DNA of 64,000 nt from Moritella marina ATCC 15381 (GTDB lineage: Bacteria; Pseudomonadota; Gammaproteobacteria; Enterobacterales; Moritellaceae): contig NZ_CP044399.1 of assembly GCF_008931805.1 (NCBI RefSeq), forward strand, positions 372,001 through 436,000, written 5' to 3'. Below the pieces are notes generated by a model, which saw only the letters and a program-made list of their open reading frames with translations, was not told where the DNA came from and did not search any database. This document shows, piece after piece, positions 44,600-54,673 of the stretch; position 1 is the stretch's first letter, and each line of letters starts with the position of its first letter. The position numbers and the translations under genes were made by a program.

Positions 44600-45067
44600 A
44601 TGAAAAAATTATTCGTATTAATGACTTTTATGCTGAGTTTCAATGTCGCAGCTGTTATTGATGTTTATGACTTTGAGAACGCTGAGCAAGAGGCTTTGTT
44701 TAGGACATTAACGGCAGAACTACGTTGCCCTAAATGTCAAAATAATAATCTTGCGGATTCAAATGCGTCTCTGGCAAAAGATATGCGTACAAAAACATAT
44801 CATATGGTTGTTGAAGGTAAAACAGAAGACCAAATTGTGACATATTGGATTGATCGATTTGGTAACTTCGTACTTTATAAGCCGCCAGTAACCTTAGGCA
44901 CTGCCATTTTATGGGTTGGCCCTGGTTTGTTTGTATTATTTGGTGGTCTTATCATTGTTCGTAACAGTCGTCGTAAGGTCAGTGTTACCGCTGATGATCG
45001 TGATGAAGCGTTATCGAGTGCGGAAAAAGCCCGTTTGGCCAAAATTTTAAAGGATAGCGAGAAATAG
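44600..45067 (+). CDS. ccmH: Cytochrome c maturation protein CcmH
   Basis: CcmH (155 aa) is a periplasmic thioredox protein anchored by a C-terminal helix (about 103-122). Signal peptide, then the redox motif LRCPKCQNNNLADSNA with its CxxC. It is the short form, with the TPR part encoded separately by ccmI. Confidence 0.97.
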   Translation: MKKLFVLMTFMLSFNVAAVIDVYDFENAEQEALFRTLTAELRCPKCQNNNLADSNASLAKDMRTKTYHMVVEGKTEDQIVTYWIDRFGNFVLYKPPVTLGTAILWVGPGLFVLFGGLIIVRNSRRKVSVTADDRDEALSSAEKARLAKILKDSEK

Positions 45068-45068
45068 C

Positions 45069-46364
45069 ATGTTGTTATTTTGGATAGTAAGTATTGTATT
45101 GGTTATTGCTGCCGCGCTGGCATTTGTTATTCCGGTTTCGGGCGATAACAAGTTAACAGGCGCGACACGAGACCAGTTAAACAAAGACCTGTATAAAAGT
45201 CGTATCAGTGAATTAGCTGACGATGAAGATCAAGGTTTGTTAGACAAAAGTACTGAGTTTATTGATGAAATGCAACGTGGTCTATTAGATGACGTTGTTG
45301 ACGAGAAAGTGGAAAAAGTGAGTACTGCGAACTCGACATTCATCTGGCTTGCGGGTGTTGTATTCTTAGTTATTTTCTCTGTGTCTGTTTACCTGACGTT
45401 GGGTGCTCGTGATCAAGTAGCAAACTGGGAAGATGTGTATTCACGTTTACCTGAGCTAACTAATCGTGTAATGAAAGAGGGTGATAAAGTAACAGATCAA
45501 GAGATCTCTGACTTTCAACTAGCACTAACGACGAAAATGATAGCTGAACCGGATAATGAATTTGGTTGGCTATTACTGGGCCGCTTAAACGTTGCTTTAG
45601 GCGACTCAAATGCAGCGTTCATTGCGATGGATCGTGCTTATAAACTGGCGCCGATGAATACATCAATCGTGACGGGTTATGCACAAGCGTTAATGTTGAG
45701 TGATGATCCTGAGAAAAATAATCTTGCACGCAAGATATTGATGGACCTAAAACAAGAAAAACCAGGTGATATTGAAGTACTTTCTACGTCTGCATTTATG
45801 GCGTTAGAAAATCAAGATTACCTTGGTGCAATTGAGCAATGGCAACGTATGTTACCGTTACTTGCTGGTCAGCCAGATCGTCTGGAAATGATTAAAGGCA
45901 GTATTGAATATGCTCGAAAACAGATTGCAGAGAAAAACGGTTCTGCACTGGTTGTCGAGAGTTCGGAATCATCAGTTGATAGTCGTCCTGTTGCAACAAG
46001 TACAGAAACGAATACAGCGACAAGTGACGTAGTTGCGGGTAATGAGCAAGTGACGATCACGATTACTGCTGAGCAAGCTGAAATGAAAGGTTACTTGTAT
46101 GTTTACGTGCAAGCCGCTGCCGGTCCTAAAGCGCCGCTTGCAGTTAAACGTATCATGGACCCGACATTCCCATTAACGATCACACTATCTGATCGTGATG
46201 CAATGATGGCGCAAATGAAGATGTCGCAATTCCCATCGATTAAAGTCAGCGCGAAGCTTTCTCAAGATTCAGATGTGACAACGAAAGAAGATGATATCAA
46301 TTCTAATATTGTGACACTTAATGAAGGCGATTCACGTGTTGTGACGCTTAATTTAAGTCATTAA
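45069..46364 (+). CDS. ccmI: Apocytochrome c chaperone CcmI
   Basis: CcmI (431 aa) has two N-terminal membrane helices (about 1-20 and 92-112) with a cytosolic loop between them containing KDLYKSRISELADDEDQGLL, then periplasmic TPR repeats (about 140-280) that bind apocytochrome C-termini. A C-terminal beta-rich domain follows (VTITITAEQAEMKGYLYVYV). It is one base after ccmH and is followed by a strong terminator. Confidence 0.95.
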   Translation: MLLFWIVSIVLVIAAALAFVIPVSGDNKLTGATRDQLNKDLYKSRISELADDEDQGLLDKSTEFIDEMQRGLLDDVVDEKVEKVSTANSTFIWLAGVVFLVIFSVSVYLTLGARDQVANWEDVYSRLPELTNRVMKEGDKVTDQEISDFQLALTTKMIAEPDNEFGWLLLGRLNVALGDSNAAFIAMDRAYKLAPMNTSIVTGYAQALMLSDDPEKNNLARKILMDLKQEKPGDIEVLSTSAFMALENQDYLGAIEQWQRMLPLLAGQPDRLEMIKGSIEYARKQIAEKNGSALVVESSESSVDSRPVATSTETNTATSDVVAGNEQVTITITAEQAEMKGYLYVYVQAAAGPKAPLAVKRIMDPTFPLTITLSDRDAMMAQMKMSQFPSIKVSAKLSQDSDVTTKEDDINSNIVTLNEGDSRVVTLNLSH

Positions 46365-46428
46365 GTTAATTAGCGTGTTACTGATGTTGTAACACGATAT
46401 TAGCTCTGATTAATAAGCGCTTGTTAAT

Positions 46429-46475
46429 AAGCTCTGGGGAAATTACTTTATGTAATATCCCCAGAGCTTTTTTTG
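46429..46475 (+). terminator. Terminator of the ccm operon
   Basis: AAGCTCTGGGGA pairs with TCCCCAGAGCTT, with a secondary stem ATTAC/GTAAT extending inward, followed by T8. Confidence 0.95.
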
Positions 46476-46542
46476 TTGCTATTATCGCGAAAATACCTAT
46501 GATACGCGCTCTATTACTTCGATTATTAAATGCGGGTTGACT

Positions 46543-47682
46543 ATGTATAAATTAAATCTTGATCTTGATGACTTCATGCAAAATTATTGGCAGAAAAAAC
46601 CACTGTTGATTAAAGCGGGATTCAAGGATTTTGTTGATCCAATTAGCCCGGATGAAATTGCTGGTTTAGCAATGGAAGAAGAAATTACTTCGCGCATGGT
46701 ATGGCGTGAAGAAGACAAATGGCAGGCTGCATGTGGCCCTTTCACTGAGTTTGAACGTATGGAACAAGACGGTTCAGCTATCTTAGTACAAGCGATCAAC
46801 CATTGGCACGAACCTTCGGCTGAATTAGCTAATACCTTTAACTTTATTCCAAGCTGGCGCTTTGATGATTTAATGGTTTCTTATAGCACTGATACAGGTG
46901 GCGTAGGCCCGCATGTTGACCGTTATTGTGTATTCATCATTCAAGGCTTAGGCAAGCGCCATTGGCGTGTTGGTGCACAGGATATGAATCCTCAAGAGTT
47001 TGCTGCTAACGGCGCTCTGAAGCATTGTGAAGCGTTTGACGCGGTGATTGATACAGTATTAGAACCTGGTGATATTTTATATATCCCACCTTATGCACCG
47101 CATGAAGGTTATGCTGTTGGCGAAGCGATTAACTACTCAGTAGGTTTCCGCGCCCAAGATCAAAAAGAATTGTTAAACGACTTTGGTGATTACCTGCTAC
47201 AACAAAACAAAGAGTTTGTTCGTTATAGCGATCCTAAGTTACAGCCACGTGCTGAACACGGTTCTATCGAAGCAAGTGAAGTGCAAGGTCTAACGGACAT
47301 CATGACATCATTAATGGCTGATAAAAGCGTTATGCATGATTTCCTTGGCCGTCATTACAGCGAATCTGCACACGAACTCGATTTAGTTGTACCAGAAGGT
47401 GGTTACATTGCGGATTACGCTATCGTAGTTGATGAAATCGGTATGGAATCTTATTTACGTAAAGTGAATGGTCTGAAGACATTATACTTCCCTGAAATGC
47501 CAACGAGCTGTTTTATTGATGGCGAGCGTTATGACTTTGATGCAAGTATTGCTGCAAGCGTGCAAACCTTATGTAACACGACTGAGCAGTCTGCAAAACA
47601 ACTTGAAGAATTAATGAAAGATAAAGCATTTGGTCTGCAACTGATTGAATGGGTTAACTTAGGTTACTGGCACTTCGAGTAA
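46543..47682 (+). CDS. roxA: Ribosomal protein uL16 arginine hydroxylase RoxA (YcfD family)
   Basis: A 379-aa JmjC/cupin 2-oxoglutarate Fe(II) oxygenase; the E. coli homologue hydroxylates an arginine of ribosomal protein L16. The Fe-binding HxD is in GPHVDRYCVFIIQG, the distal His is in PPYAPHEGYAVG, and 2-oxoglutarate is bound by a nearby basic residue. It starts YKLNLDLDDFMQNYWQKKPL, a typical family N-terminus. The ATG at 46543 is used; the frame also has a TTG two codons earlier. A terminator follows. Confidence 0.93.
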   Translation: MYKLNLDLDDFMQNYWQKKPLLIKAGFKDFVDPISPDEIAGLAMEEEITSRMVWREEDKWQAACGPFTEFERMEQDGSAILVQAINHWHEPSAELANTFNFIPSWRFDDLMVSYSTDTGGVGPHVDRYCVFIIQGLGKRHWRVGAQDMNPQEFAANGALKHCEAFDAVIDTVLEPGDILYIPPYAPHEGYAVGEAINYSVGFRAQDQKELLNDFGDYLLQQNKEFVRYSDPKLQPRAEHGSIEASEVQGLTDIMTSLMADKSVMHDFLGRHYSESAHELDLVVPEGGYIADYAIVVDEIGMESYLRKVNGLKTLYFPEMPTSCFIDGERYDFDASIAASVQTLCNTTEQSAKQLEELMKDKAFGLQLIEWVNLGYWHFE

Positions 47683-47723
47683 TGATTAATACGCTGTTAG
47701 TGTGAGTTAATAGCACAATAGAT

Positions 47724-47758
47724 AGCACTAAGGCTTGATGGTCTTGGTGCTTTTTTTT
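47724..47758 (+). terminator. Terminator of roxA
   Basis: AGCACTAAG pairs with CTTGGTGCT (one wobble pair) across a 10-base loop and runs into T8. It faces the fusA terminator on the opposite strand. Confidence 0.85.
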
Positions 47759-47837
47759 GTCTGTAATTTCGTCGATCTACACTGAAGCTTTAGGGTTAAA
47801 TCTTAATGCAATAGCGGGATTTTGGTGTTTTTCAGGC

Positions 47838-47873
47838 AAAAAATAACCCCAGCTATTTGCATAACTGGGGTTA
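47838..47873 (-). terminator. Terminator of fusA
   Basis: Read on the minus strand, TAACCCCAG and CTGGGGTTA form a 9-bp stem across a 12-base loop, followed by a T6 tract. It lies about 25 bases after the fusA stop. Confidence 0.93.
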
Positions 47874-47896
47874 GAAGATTAACTAAAAATAATTAC

Positions 47897-49984
47897 TTAT
47901 TTTTTAGCGTTTTCTTCTTTAACTTTAGCGATAACGCCTTCAGCTACGTTAGCTGGACAAGGGTTGTAGTGTGAGAACTCCATAGAGAACTGACCACGAC
48001 CAGATGTCATTGTACGTAGTGAACCGATGTAACCAAACATTTCTGAAAGAGGTACGTCAGCTTTAATACGAACACCAGTGTTACCAGCGTCTTGACCAGC
48101 GATCATACCACGACGACGGTTAAGGTCACCAATAACGTCACCAACGTGATCGTCTGGCGTGAATACGTCAACTTTCATGATCGGTTCGATTAACTGTGCG
48201 CCAGCTTTCGGGATTGATTGACGGAATGCGCCACGACCAGCAAGTTCGAATGCAACAGCTGATGAATCCACTGCGTGGAAGCCACCATCGAATAATTCGA
48301 TTTCAACGTCTAGTACTGGGAAACCAGCTAGAACACCTGTTTCCATTAAGCTCTTGAAGCCTTTCTCAACAGCAGGGAAGAATTCTTTAGGTACGTTACC
48401 ACCAACAACAGTTGATGTGAATACGAAACCTGAACCTGGTTCACCTGGCTTGATACGGTAATCGATCTTACCGAATTGACCACTACCACCAGATTGTTTC
48501 TTATGCGTGTAGCTATCTTCAATTGCTTGAGTAATAGTTTCACGGTAAGCAACCTGAGGAGCACCAACAACTAGATCAACGCCATATGTACGCTTAAGGA
48601 TATCAACCTTAATGTCTAGGTGAAGTTCACCCATACCTGAAAGGATTGTTTCGCCTGAATCTTGGTCAGTTTCAACTTTGAACGTTGGATCTTCAGCAAC
48701 CATTTTACCGATCGCAATACCCATTTTCTCAGTAGAACCTTTATCTTTTGGTGTTACAGAGATAGAGATTACTGGTTCTGGGAATACCATCGCTTCTAGG
48801 ATGATTGGATCTTTCGGATCACATAAAGTGTGACCAGTTTGAACGTTACCTTTCATACCTACGATTGCAATGATGTCACCAGCTTGAGCGCTAGTTAATT
48901 CGTTACGATCATCAGCTTGCATTTCACACATACGACCAACACGCTCAGTTTTACCTGTAGCAGCGTTAAGAATAGTGTCGCCTTTTTTCAAGATACCTGA
49001 GTAGATACGGATGAAAGTAAGTGCACCGAAACGGTCATCAGAGATTTTGAATGCTAGCGCTTTGAAAGTTTCTTCAGTTGAAACTAGTGCAAATTTACCA
49101 GTTGGTTCGCCTTCTTCATCCGTAAGCGGTTGAGGATCAACGTCAGTTGGGCTAGGTAGGTAATCTACTACAGCGTCAAGAATTAGTTGCATACCTTTGT
49201 TCTTGAATGCTGAACCACAGTAAGTTGGGAAGAAGTCCATTGTACGTGTACCTTTACGGATACAACGTTTGATTTCTTCAATAGAAGGTTCAGTACCTTC
49301 CATGTAAGCTTCCATTAGGTCATCGTCTTGCTCTACAGCAGTTTCGATTAGCATTTCACGGTATTCTTCTACTTTATCAGCCATGTCCGCAGGAACATCT
49401 TCGATTTTGTAGTTTTCTGGAAGACCAGTTTCATCCCAAACGTATGCTTTACGAGTTAGCAGGTCAACAACACCAACGAAATCATCTTCGATACCGATTG
49501 GTAGAACCATAACTAGTGGGTTAGCATCTAGAACGTCTTGAGTTTGCTTAACAACACGGTAGAAGTCAGCACCCATACGGTCTAGTTTGTTTACGAAGAT
49601 GATACGTGCAACTTCTGAGTCATTCGCATAACGCCAGTTAGTTTCTGATTGTGGTTCAACACCACCAGAACCACAAAATACACCGATACCACCGTCAAGT
49701 ACTTTAAGTGAACGGTAAACTTCAACTGTGAAATCAACGTGTCCAGGAGTATCAATAACGTTAAAACGGTGATTGTCCCAGAAACAAGTTACAGCTGCTG
49801 ATTGGATAGTAATACCGCGCTCAGCTTCCTGTTCCATGAAATCTGTAGTTGATTCGCCGTCATGTACTTCACCAGTTTTGTGAATTTGACCAGTAAGTTT
49901 TAGGATACGTTCAGTTGTTGTTGTTTTACCAGCATCAACGTGAGCGAAGATCCCGATATTTCTGTATTTTGATAAATCAGCCAT
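47897..49984 (-). CDS. fusA: Elongation factor G (stand-alone copy)
   Basis: A 695-aa translocase GTPase. G1 [13 protein letters not shown]2 region [11 protein letters not shown]3 DTPGH, G4 NKLD, then domains II to V ending with a typical EF-G C-terminus. There are no rpsL, rpsG or tuf genes beside it, so this is not the str-operon copy. Many marine gammaproteobacteria carry such a second, solitary EF-G, and its acidic insert regions fit that group. A -10-like TATACT followed by GC-rich CCGCGCG lies upstream on the minus strand near 50020, a stringent-type promoter pattern. Whether it serves translocation or recycling cannot be read from sequence. Confidence 0.95.
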   Translation of the reverse strand: MADLSKYRNIGIFAHVDAGKTTTTERILKLTGQIHKTGEVHDGESTTDFMEQEAERGITIQSAAVTCFWDNHRFNVIDTPGHVDFTVEVYRSLKVLDGGIGVFCGSGGVEPQSETNWRYANDSEVARIIFVNKLDRMGADFYRVVKQTQDVLDANPLVMVLPIGIEDDFVGVVDLLTRKAYVWDETGLPENYKIEDVPADMADKVEEYREMLIETAVEQDDDLMEAYMEGTEPSIEEIKRCIRKGTRTMDFFPTYCGSAFKNKGMQLILDAVVDYLPSPTDVDPQPLTDEEGEPTGKFALVSTEETFKALAFKISDDRFGALTFIRIYSGILKKGDTILNAATGKTERVGRMCEMQADDRNELTSAQAGDIIAIVGMKGNVQTGHTLCDPKDPIILEAMVFPEPVISISVTPKDKGSTEKMGIAIGKMVAEDPTFKVETDQDSGETILSGMGELHLDIKVDILKRTYGVDLVVGAPQVAYRETITQAIEDSYTHKKQSGGSGQFGKIDYRIKPGEPGSGFVFTSTVVGGNVPKEFFPAVEKGFKSLMETGVLAGFPVLDVEIELFDGGFHAVDSSAVAFELAGRGAFRQSIPKAGAQLIEPIMKVDVFTPDDHVGDVIGDLNRRRGMIAGQDAGNTGVRIKADVPLSEMFGYIGSLRTMTSGRGQFSMEFSHYNPCPANVAEGVIAKVKEENAKK

Positions 49985-50167
49985 TATGTTCTCTATAATT
50001 TATTTATTTAAAGATTCGCGCGGAGTATATCACGTTTTTTTGAGAACAAAAAAGAGCTAGCTGACTATAAGCTAGCATTTAAGCTGTTTTTTCTCATTTC
50101 TATTTAATTAATCTAGATTAAGGCGGTTAAAATCGGATCTTAGGTGTATTTATCGAGGTTTTATTCT

Positions 50168-50202
50168 AAAAACAGGCGTAATTATAGCCGCGCCTGCTTT
50201 TT
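50168..50202. terminator. Bidirectional terminator between DUF3087 gene and fusA
   Basis: CAGGCG/CGCCTG stem with T tracts on both strands (TTTTT after the right arm; TTTTTAG on the minus strand). It ends the DUF3087 transcript 30 bases after its stop. Confidence 0.75.
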
Positions 50203-50232
50203 AATATTCACCTATGTACGGCTAAAGTACGA

Positions 50233-50748
50233 TTAAAATTGTTTTAAAAGGTCTGAATTGTAGTCGTCAACGGAAATTGTTAAATTCTGTGCAGTGATTA
50301 GACTGTCTAACTTGGCTATATCTGCCGTTAGGCTTTCCATTGTCAATGTGTTGTTATCTAGATTATATTGCTGTTTCGATGCGGTGTAATAGTAGTGCAG
50401 GATAGTGATCGCATCTATATTAGTATTATCGCTGTTTGCTAACGCTGTTTTAATATGATGGAGCTTACGGTAAATCTTGTTATTCGCTTGTTTTAGATCC
50501 CAAACATACATGACTTCAATTAAATAAGGGTGGTGACGTACAAGGTTGAATACCACGAGTAAGCTGATGACACCTAAAACCACACCCGCTAAATTGAGCT
50601 TAAAGTTATTGCCATCGGCAGCGGCAAAAAAGTGAATTAAAACTTGACCATAAACCAAGGCAAAAAAGATTAAAACGGCAGTTGCAACGACGCTCGCCAT
50701 GTTTAAGTGTTTACGGTAACGCACTTTGTCTATCTGTTGTAATTTCAT
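50233..50748 (-). CDS. DUF3087 family membrane protein
   Basis: A 171-aa protein. Two adjacent membrane helices lie at about residues 17-40 and 49-68. A conserved cytosolic segment YLIEVMYVWDLKQANNKIYRKLHHIK and a helical tail follow. The length and pattern fit the DUF3087 family of marine gammaproteobacteria, whose function is unknown. It is probably monocistronic; the nearest same-strand gene upstream, rhlE, is about 290 bases away. Confidence 0.75.
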   Translation of the reverse strand: MKLQQIDKVRYRKHLNMASVVATAVLIFFALVYGQVLIHFFAAADGNNFKLNLAGVVLGVISLLVVFNLVRHHPYLIEVMYVWDLKQANNKIYRKLHHIKTALANSDNTNIDAITILHYYYTASKQQYNLDNNTLTMESLTADIAKLDSLITAQNLTISVDDYNSDLLKQF

Positions 50749-51041
50749 TTACTCTTCGCTCTTTAATGATGAGTGAATATACTAACAAATAAGCGCATGA
50801 ATAATAATGTTAACCACTGATAAAATGATTAAATAAATGTAAATTCATTGGCGATAACTCGAAGGGAATGTGTAATTTGGATTGGTTGATGTAATGATGA
50901 TAACAGCGTAATAAGTGCATTGCCTTCATGTGTGAAGACAATGCGCTCTGGCACATTTATAGGCAAATGCTGATTTACTATAAACAAACACTTAATTGTA
51001 TTAACAGCTTAGTGACATTAAGTGCTTGTTATAGAAAGTCC

Positions 51042-52406
51042 TTACGCGTTACTGTTGCTCTTTGGTGTTGAACTGGCAGGGCGGCGACGGTTGCCTTTAT
51101 TTGCTGATGGGTTTGCTACTGGAGCTGCTGCACTTCGTTGGCCTGTGTGACGACGATTTTTACTTGCCGGTTTGTGACCACGTGAATTTTCAGCTGAACG
51201 TTGACCGTCTTGATGCTCTTTCTTTGGTTTTTTCGCTTTTGGTGGACGGATACCCGGTGTAGTCGGGAATGAATCCATTGGTGCAAAACCGTCAACCACA
51301 ACACGTTCAAGGTGTTTTTGGGTTAACTGCTCAATTGCAACAAGTTCTTTCATTTCGTCCTGACATACTAATGAGATTGCAGTACCTTCAGCGCCCGCAC
51401 GACCTGTACGACCAATACGGTGAACATAATCTTCAGGTACGTTTGGTAATTCGAAGTTAACCACTTGTGGTAGTTGTTCGATATCGATACCGCGAGCGGC
51501 AATATCAGTTGCAATAAGTGCTCTTACTTCACCCGATTTGAAGTTTGCTAATGCTTTAGTACGTGCACTTTGGCTCTTATTACCGTGAATTGCTGCAGCA
51601 TTAATACCTTGCTCTTCTAAGTGTTTAGTTAATTTGTTCGCACCGTGCTTAGTTTTGGTAAATACCAATACTTGCTTCCAGTCGTGCTCTTTAATTAAGT
51701 GTGTTAATAGTAGTGGTTTTTTCTTTTTATCGACAGGGTGCATCCATTGTTCAACAGATTTAGCTGCTGCGTTACGGGGGGTCACTGAAATTTCAACTGG
51801 ATCGTTGATTAAACCTTTAGCAAGCTGACGAATATCATCAGAGAAGGTTGCTGAGAAGAGTAAGTTTTGGCGTTTTCTTGGTAATACCGCAAGTACTTTA
51901 CGAATATCACGCAAGAAACCCATGTCTAACATGCGGTCAGCTTCATCTAATACCAATATTTCTAATTGGTGAAAGCGAATGGCGTTTTGGTTATATAGAT
52001 CGAGTAAACGGCCCGGTGTCGCAACTAGAATATCAACACCACGACGTAGACGCGCCATTTGTGGGTTAATTTTAACGCCACCAAATACCACTGTTGACGT
52101 TAAGTTCAAGTGCTTGCTATATACTTCAACGTTTTCTGCAATCTGTGCTGCAAGTTCACGTGTTGGCGTTAGGATCAACGTACGTGCTTGATTCGCACGT
52201 GGGCGTGGGCCTTGGCTTAGTTTTTCTAAAATAGGTAGAGTAAAACCAGCTGTTTTACCTGTCCCTGTTTGTGCCGCAGCCATTACATCCCTACCTGACA
52301 GTACAGCTGGAATCGCTTGCGCTTGAATTGCCGATGGTGTGTCGTAGCCTTTTTCTGCTACAGCTTTTAGGATTGGAGCGGATAAACCGAGGTCGGTAAA
52401 ACTCAT
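51042..52406 (-). CDS. rhlE: DEAD-box RNA helicase RhlE
   Basis: A 454-aa ATP-dependent RNA helicase. Q motif near [31 protein letters not shown], motif [48 protein letters not shown]. The C-terminal tail (about 385-454) is very basic and low-complexity, typical of RhlE and probably RNA-binding. It lies beside a cold-shock gene and dbpA, which suggests a role in RNA unfolding at low temperature (inference). Confidence 0.94.
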   Translation of the reverse strand: MSFTDLGLSAPILKAVAEKGYDTPSAIQAQAIPAVLSGRDVMAAAQTGTGKTAGFTLPILEKLSQGPRPRANQARTLILTPTRELAAQIAENVEVYSKHLNLTSTVVFGGVKINPQMARLRRGVDILVATPGRLLDLYNQNAIRFHQLEILVLDEADRMLDMGFLRDIRKVLAVLPRKRQNLLFSATFSDDIRQLAKGLINDPVEISVTPRNAAAKSVEQWMHPVDKKKKPLLLTHLIKEHDWKQVLVFTKTKHGANKLTKHLEEQGINAAAIHGNKSQSARTKALANFKSGEVRALIATDIAARGIDIEQLPQVVNFELPNVPEDYVHRIGRTGRAGAEGTAISLVCQDEMKELVAIEQLTQKHLERVVVDGFAPMDSFPTTPGIRPPKAKKPKKEHQDGQRSAENSRGHKPASKNRRHTGQRSAAAPVANPSANKGNRRRPASSTPKSNSNA

Positions 52407-52587
52407 ATAGTGTCTCTTTATTTATGTGATTGCTATTTATGTGCTATTACTATCTGCAACTATTCAGCGCGTCGAGCATGCGCTAGTGCTAAGTATAACA
52501 GCGGTGCTGCAGGGTACATGATAGGTTGATGAAGTGCAAACTAGATAGTTATAGCTAACTTATCTAGTTTTATTAGAAATAACCTTA
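52407..52587. other. Divergent gap between rhlE and the cold-shock gene
   Basis: No gene. It must hold the leftward rhlE promoter; a TATACT hexamer on the minus strand near 52494-52499 is a candidate -10 without a clear -35. The rightward csp promoter is at its right edge. Confidence 0.5.
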
Positions 52588-52615
52588 TTGACACTAAATT
52601 GGAAGTCTATATAAT
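52588..52615 (+). promoter_or_regulatory. Consensus promoter of the cold-shock gene
   Basis: TTGACA (52588-52593), 16-base spacer, TATAAT (52610-52615): both hexamers are perfect. Transcription should begin near 52622. Confidence 0.88.
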
Positions 52616-52621
52616 TAGCCG

Positions 52622-52758
52622 CAGCTTTAAGGTTAGTTTTATGAATGAATTCCCATTTCGAAGTTTTTAGTACCTCGTCCTGTTTGATCATAAGTAAGTA
52701 GTAACACTTCCAGCAACACCCGGCATTTGCCACTTATAATTACAAATAGGATACTATT
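52622..52758 (+). ncRNA. Long 5' leader of the cold-shock mRNA
   Basis: About 137 bases separate the predicted transcription start from the csp start codon, with no ORF. Long structured leaders in cspA-type genes act as cold-responsive RNA thermosensors. The same role here is inferred from length and gene type; I did not fold it. Confidence 0.55.
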
Positions 52759-52965
52759 ATGTCTAAAATCATGGGTACAGTAAAATGGTTTAACGAAACT
52801 AAAGGTTTCGGTTTCATTCAACAAGAAAACGGTCCTGACGTGTTTGCTCACTTCAGCGCTATCGAAAGTGACGGTTTCCGTACACTTTTAGAAAACCAAA
52901 AAGTTGAATTCAACGTTACTGATGGCCAAAAAGGTCCTCAAGCGGAAAACATCGTAGTACTTTAA
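52759..52965 (+). CDS. Cold-shock domain protein (CspA family)
   Basis: A 68-aa single cold-shock domain that binds single-stranded RNA/DNA and prevents RNA structure. RNP1 is GFGFIQQ, RNP2 is VFAHFSAI, and the N-terminus is [16 protein letters not shown]. The strong consensus promoter and long leader suggest high, temperature-modulated expression. Which Csp paralogue this is cannot be told from sequence alone. Confidence 0.96.
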   Translation: MSKIMGTVKWFNETKGFGFIQQENGPDVFAHFSAIESDGFRTLLENQKVEFNVTDGQKGPQAENIVVL

Positions 52966-53036
52966 TTCTTTGAATTAGTAGTTACTAAGATTGTTTAACT
53001 TAAATGAATTGATGATAAATCGAAACGTTTAAGTAT

Positions 53037-53070
53037 AAAGGGCATGTTCTTCGGAGCTTGCCCTTTTTGT
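53037..53070 (+). terminator. Terminator of the cold-shock gene (UUCG tetraloop)
   Basis: Outer stem AAAGGGCA/TGCCCTTT, inner stem GTTC/GGAGC-type capped by a C(TTCG)G tetraloop, followed by T tract. A very stable terminator between csp and dbpA. Confidence 0.93.
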
Positions 53071-53100
53071 TTTATCTCCTATTCATTAAAGGTATGTGCT

Positions 53101-54495
53101 GTGAGCCAAACTAATTTCTCTTCTCTAAATTTACGTCCAGAACTTGTTTCTAACCTGGATACTCTCGGTTATACCGAAATGACACCTATCCAAGCGCAAA
53201 GCTTACCGAGTATTCTTGAAGGTAAGGATGTGATTGGTCAAGGTAAAACAGGTTCAGGTAAAACAGCTGCCTTTGGTTTAGGTTTACTGCAGCGTTTAAA
53301 CGTAGAACGTTTCCGTATTCAAACATTAGTGCTTTGCCCTACACGTGAACTTGCTGATCAAGTGGCGAAAGAAATTCGTAAACTTGCACGTGGTATTCAC
53401 AACATTAAAGTATTAACACTGTGTGGTGGCATGCCATTTGGCCCACAAATTGGTTCATTAGAACATGGCGCACATATCATTGTTGGTACACCTGGTCGCG
53501 TATTAGATCACTTAAACAAAGGTACGTTACGATTAGATAATCTAACTACTTTTGTACTTGATGAAGCTGACCGTATGTTAGAAATGGGTTTCCAAGACGC
53601 ACTAGACGCGATTGTTGAAAAAGCACCAAGCGATCGTCAAACATTGTTATTCAGTGCAACGTTCCCGAAAAAAATTGAAGCCATTGCATCGAAAATAATG
53701 GTAAACCCGGAAATGGTTGAAGTGGCATCGACACATGATGATAGCTCTATCAAACAGCATTTCTATAAAGTGAAAAACTTTGGTGAGCGTTTAGATACAG
53801 TGCGTGGCTTATTACTACAGCGCAAACCTGAATCAACGGTTATCTTTTGTAATACTAAGAAAGACGTACAAGATGTTGCTGATGAATTAGGCCACTTTGG
53901 CTTTAGCATTATTGCATTGCATGGTGACTTAGAGCAACGTGATCGCGACCAAGCGTTAGTGCGTTTTGCAACGAAGAGTGTTTCTATTCTTGTAGCTACT
54001 GACGTTGCGTCTCGTGGTCTGGATATTGATTCGTTAGATGCGGTAATTAATTTCAACGTTGCACACGACAGTGAAGTACATGTTCATCGTATTGGCCGTA
54101 CAGGCCGTGCTGGCAGCAAAGGTTTTGCTTGTACTTTATTTGATGACAAAGAAGGTTATCAGGTTGCACAGCTAGAAGATCGTTTTGGTATGATCACGCC
54201 TGAAGCATTACCACCTGCAAGTGTGCTAAATGAATCACCGATGATGCCGCCGATGGAATGTATCCGTATTGATGGTGGTAAAAAGCAAAAAGTACGTGCT
54301 GGTGATATTCTTGGTGCATTAACAGGTAAAGACGGTATTGATGGTAAGCTAGTGGGCAAAATCCAACTGTTTGACAACTGTGCTTATGTTGCTGTTGAGA
54401 CTAAAGTAGCGAAAGCGGCTGTGCAGAAGATTGGTAAAGGTAAATTGAAAGGCCGTACATTCCGCGCTTGGATTGTACGTTCATTTAACGATTAA
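53101..54495 (+). CDS. dbpA: ATP-dependent RNA helicase DbpA
   Basis: A 464-aa DEAD-box helicase that acts in 50S ribosomal subunit assembly, directed by hairpin 92 of 23S rRNA. Motif [51 protein letters not shown]-terminal DbpA RNA-binding domain at about 390-464 (RIDGGKKQKVRAGDILGALTG) separates it from RhlE. GTG at 53101 with AAAGG upstream is the start; the frame is open 19 codons further up, through the csp terminator, without homology. Confidence 0.95.
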   Translation: MSQTNFSSLNLRPELVSNLDTLGYTEMTPIQAQSLPSILEGKDVIGQGKTGSGKTAAFGLGLLQRLNVERFRIQTLVLCPTRELADQVAKEIRKLARGIHNIKVLTLCGGMPFGPQIGSLEHGAHIIVGTPGRVLDHLNKGTLRLDNLTTFVLDEADRMLEMGFQDALDAIVEKAPSDRQTLLFSATFPKKIEAIASKIMVNPEMVEVASTHDDSSIKQHFYKVKNFGERLDTVRGLLLQRKPESTVIFCNTKKDVQDVADELGHFGFSIIALHGDLEQRDRDQALVRFATKSVSILVATDVASRGLDIDSLDAVINFNVAHDSEVHVHRIGRTGRAGSKGFACTLFDDKEGYQVAQLEDRFGMITPEALPPASVLNESPMMPPMECIRIDGGKKQKVRAGDILGALTGKDGIDGKLVGKIQLFDNCAYVAVETKVAKAAVQKIGKGKLKGRTFRAWIVRSFND

Positions 54496-54506
54496 TCGTT
54501 AAATGC

Positions 54507-54546
54507 ATCTGTCAGTAGCGATCGAAGAGACTCGTTACTGACAGAT
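54507..54546. terminator. Strong hairpin at the dbpA end
   Basis: A 15-bp stem, ATCTGTCAGTAGCGA with TCGTTACTGACAGAT (one wobble), and a 10-base loop. There is no good T tract on either side. It lies between the convergent dbpA and the 39-aa ORF, so a shared 3' end structure is plausible. Confidence 0.6.
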
Positions 54547-54553
54547 ATTATCT

Positions 54554-54673
54554 TCATAACTTATTATCGCGGTTATACAGCTCTACGAATGAGCGACCGT
54601 AAGATGCTACAACTTTTGTTAGCATAGTTGTGATGAAGTTGGTGATGAAGTTGGTGATCAATTTAGTTGTCAT
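54554..54673 (-). CDS. Small hypothetical protein (39 aa) with ITNF repeat
   Basis: The ORF reads MTTKLITNFITNFITTML then TKVVASYGRSFVELYNRDNKL. The start has a fair ribosome site (AAAGGTAAG). The N-terminal half could form one amphipathic or membrane helix, with an internal TNFI repeat seen in DNA as GATGAAGTTGGT twice; the C-terminal half is polar. It lies 200 bases beyond the glpC stop on the same strand. The frame is also open for 23 codons upstream, but the ATG with the ribosome site is preferred. Function unknown. Confidence 0.5.
   Translation of the reverse strand: MTTKLITNFITNFITTMLTKVVASYGRSFVELYNRDNKL

Noticed and set aside
53044-53100. N-terminal extension of DbpA (MFFGACPF...)
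   Set aside because: It translates the csp terminator hairpin and has no DEAD-box homology; the GTG at 53101 has the ribosome site.
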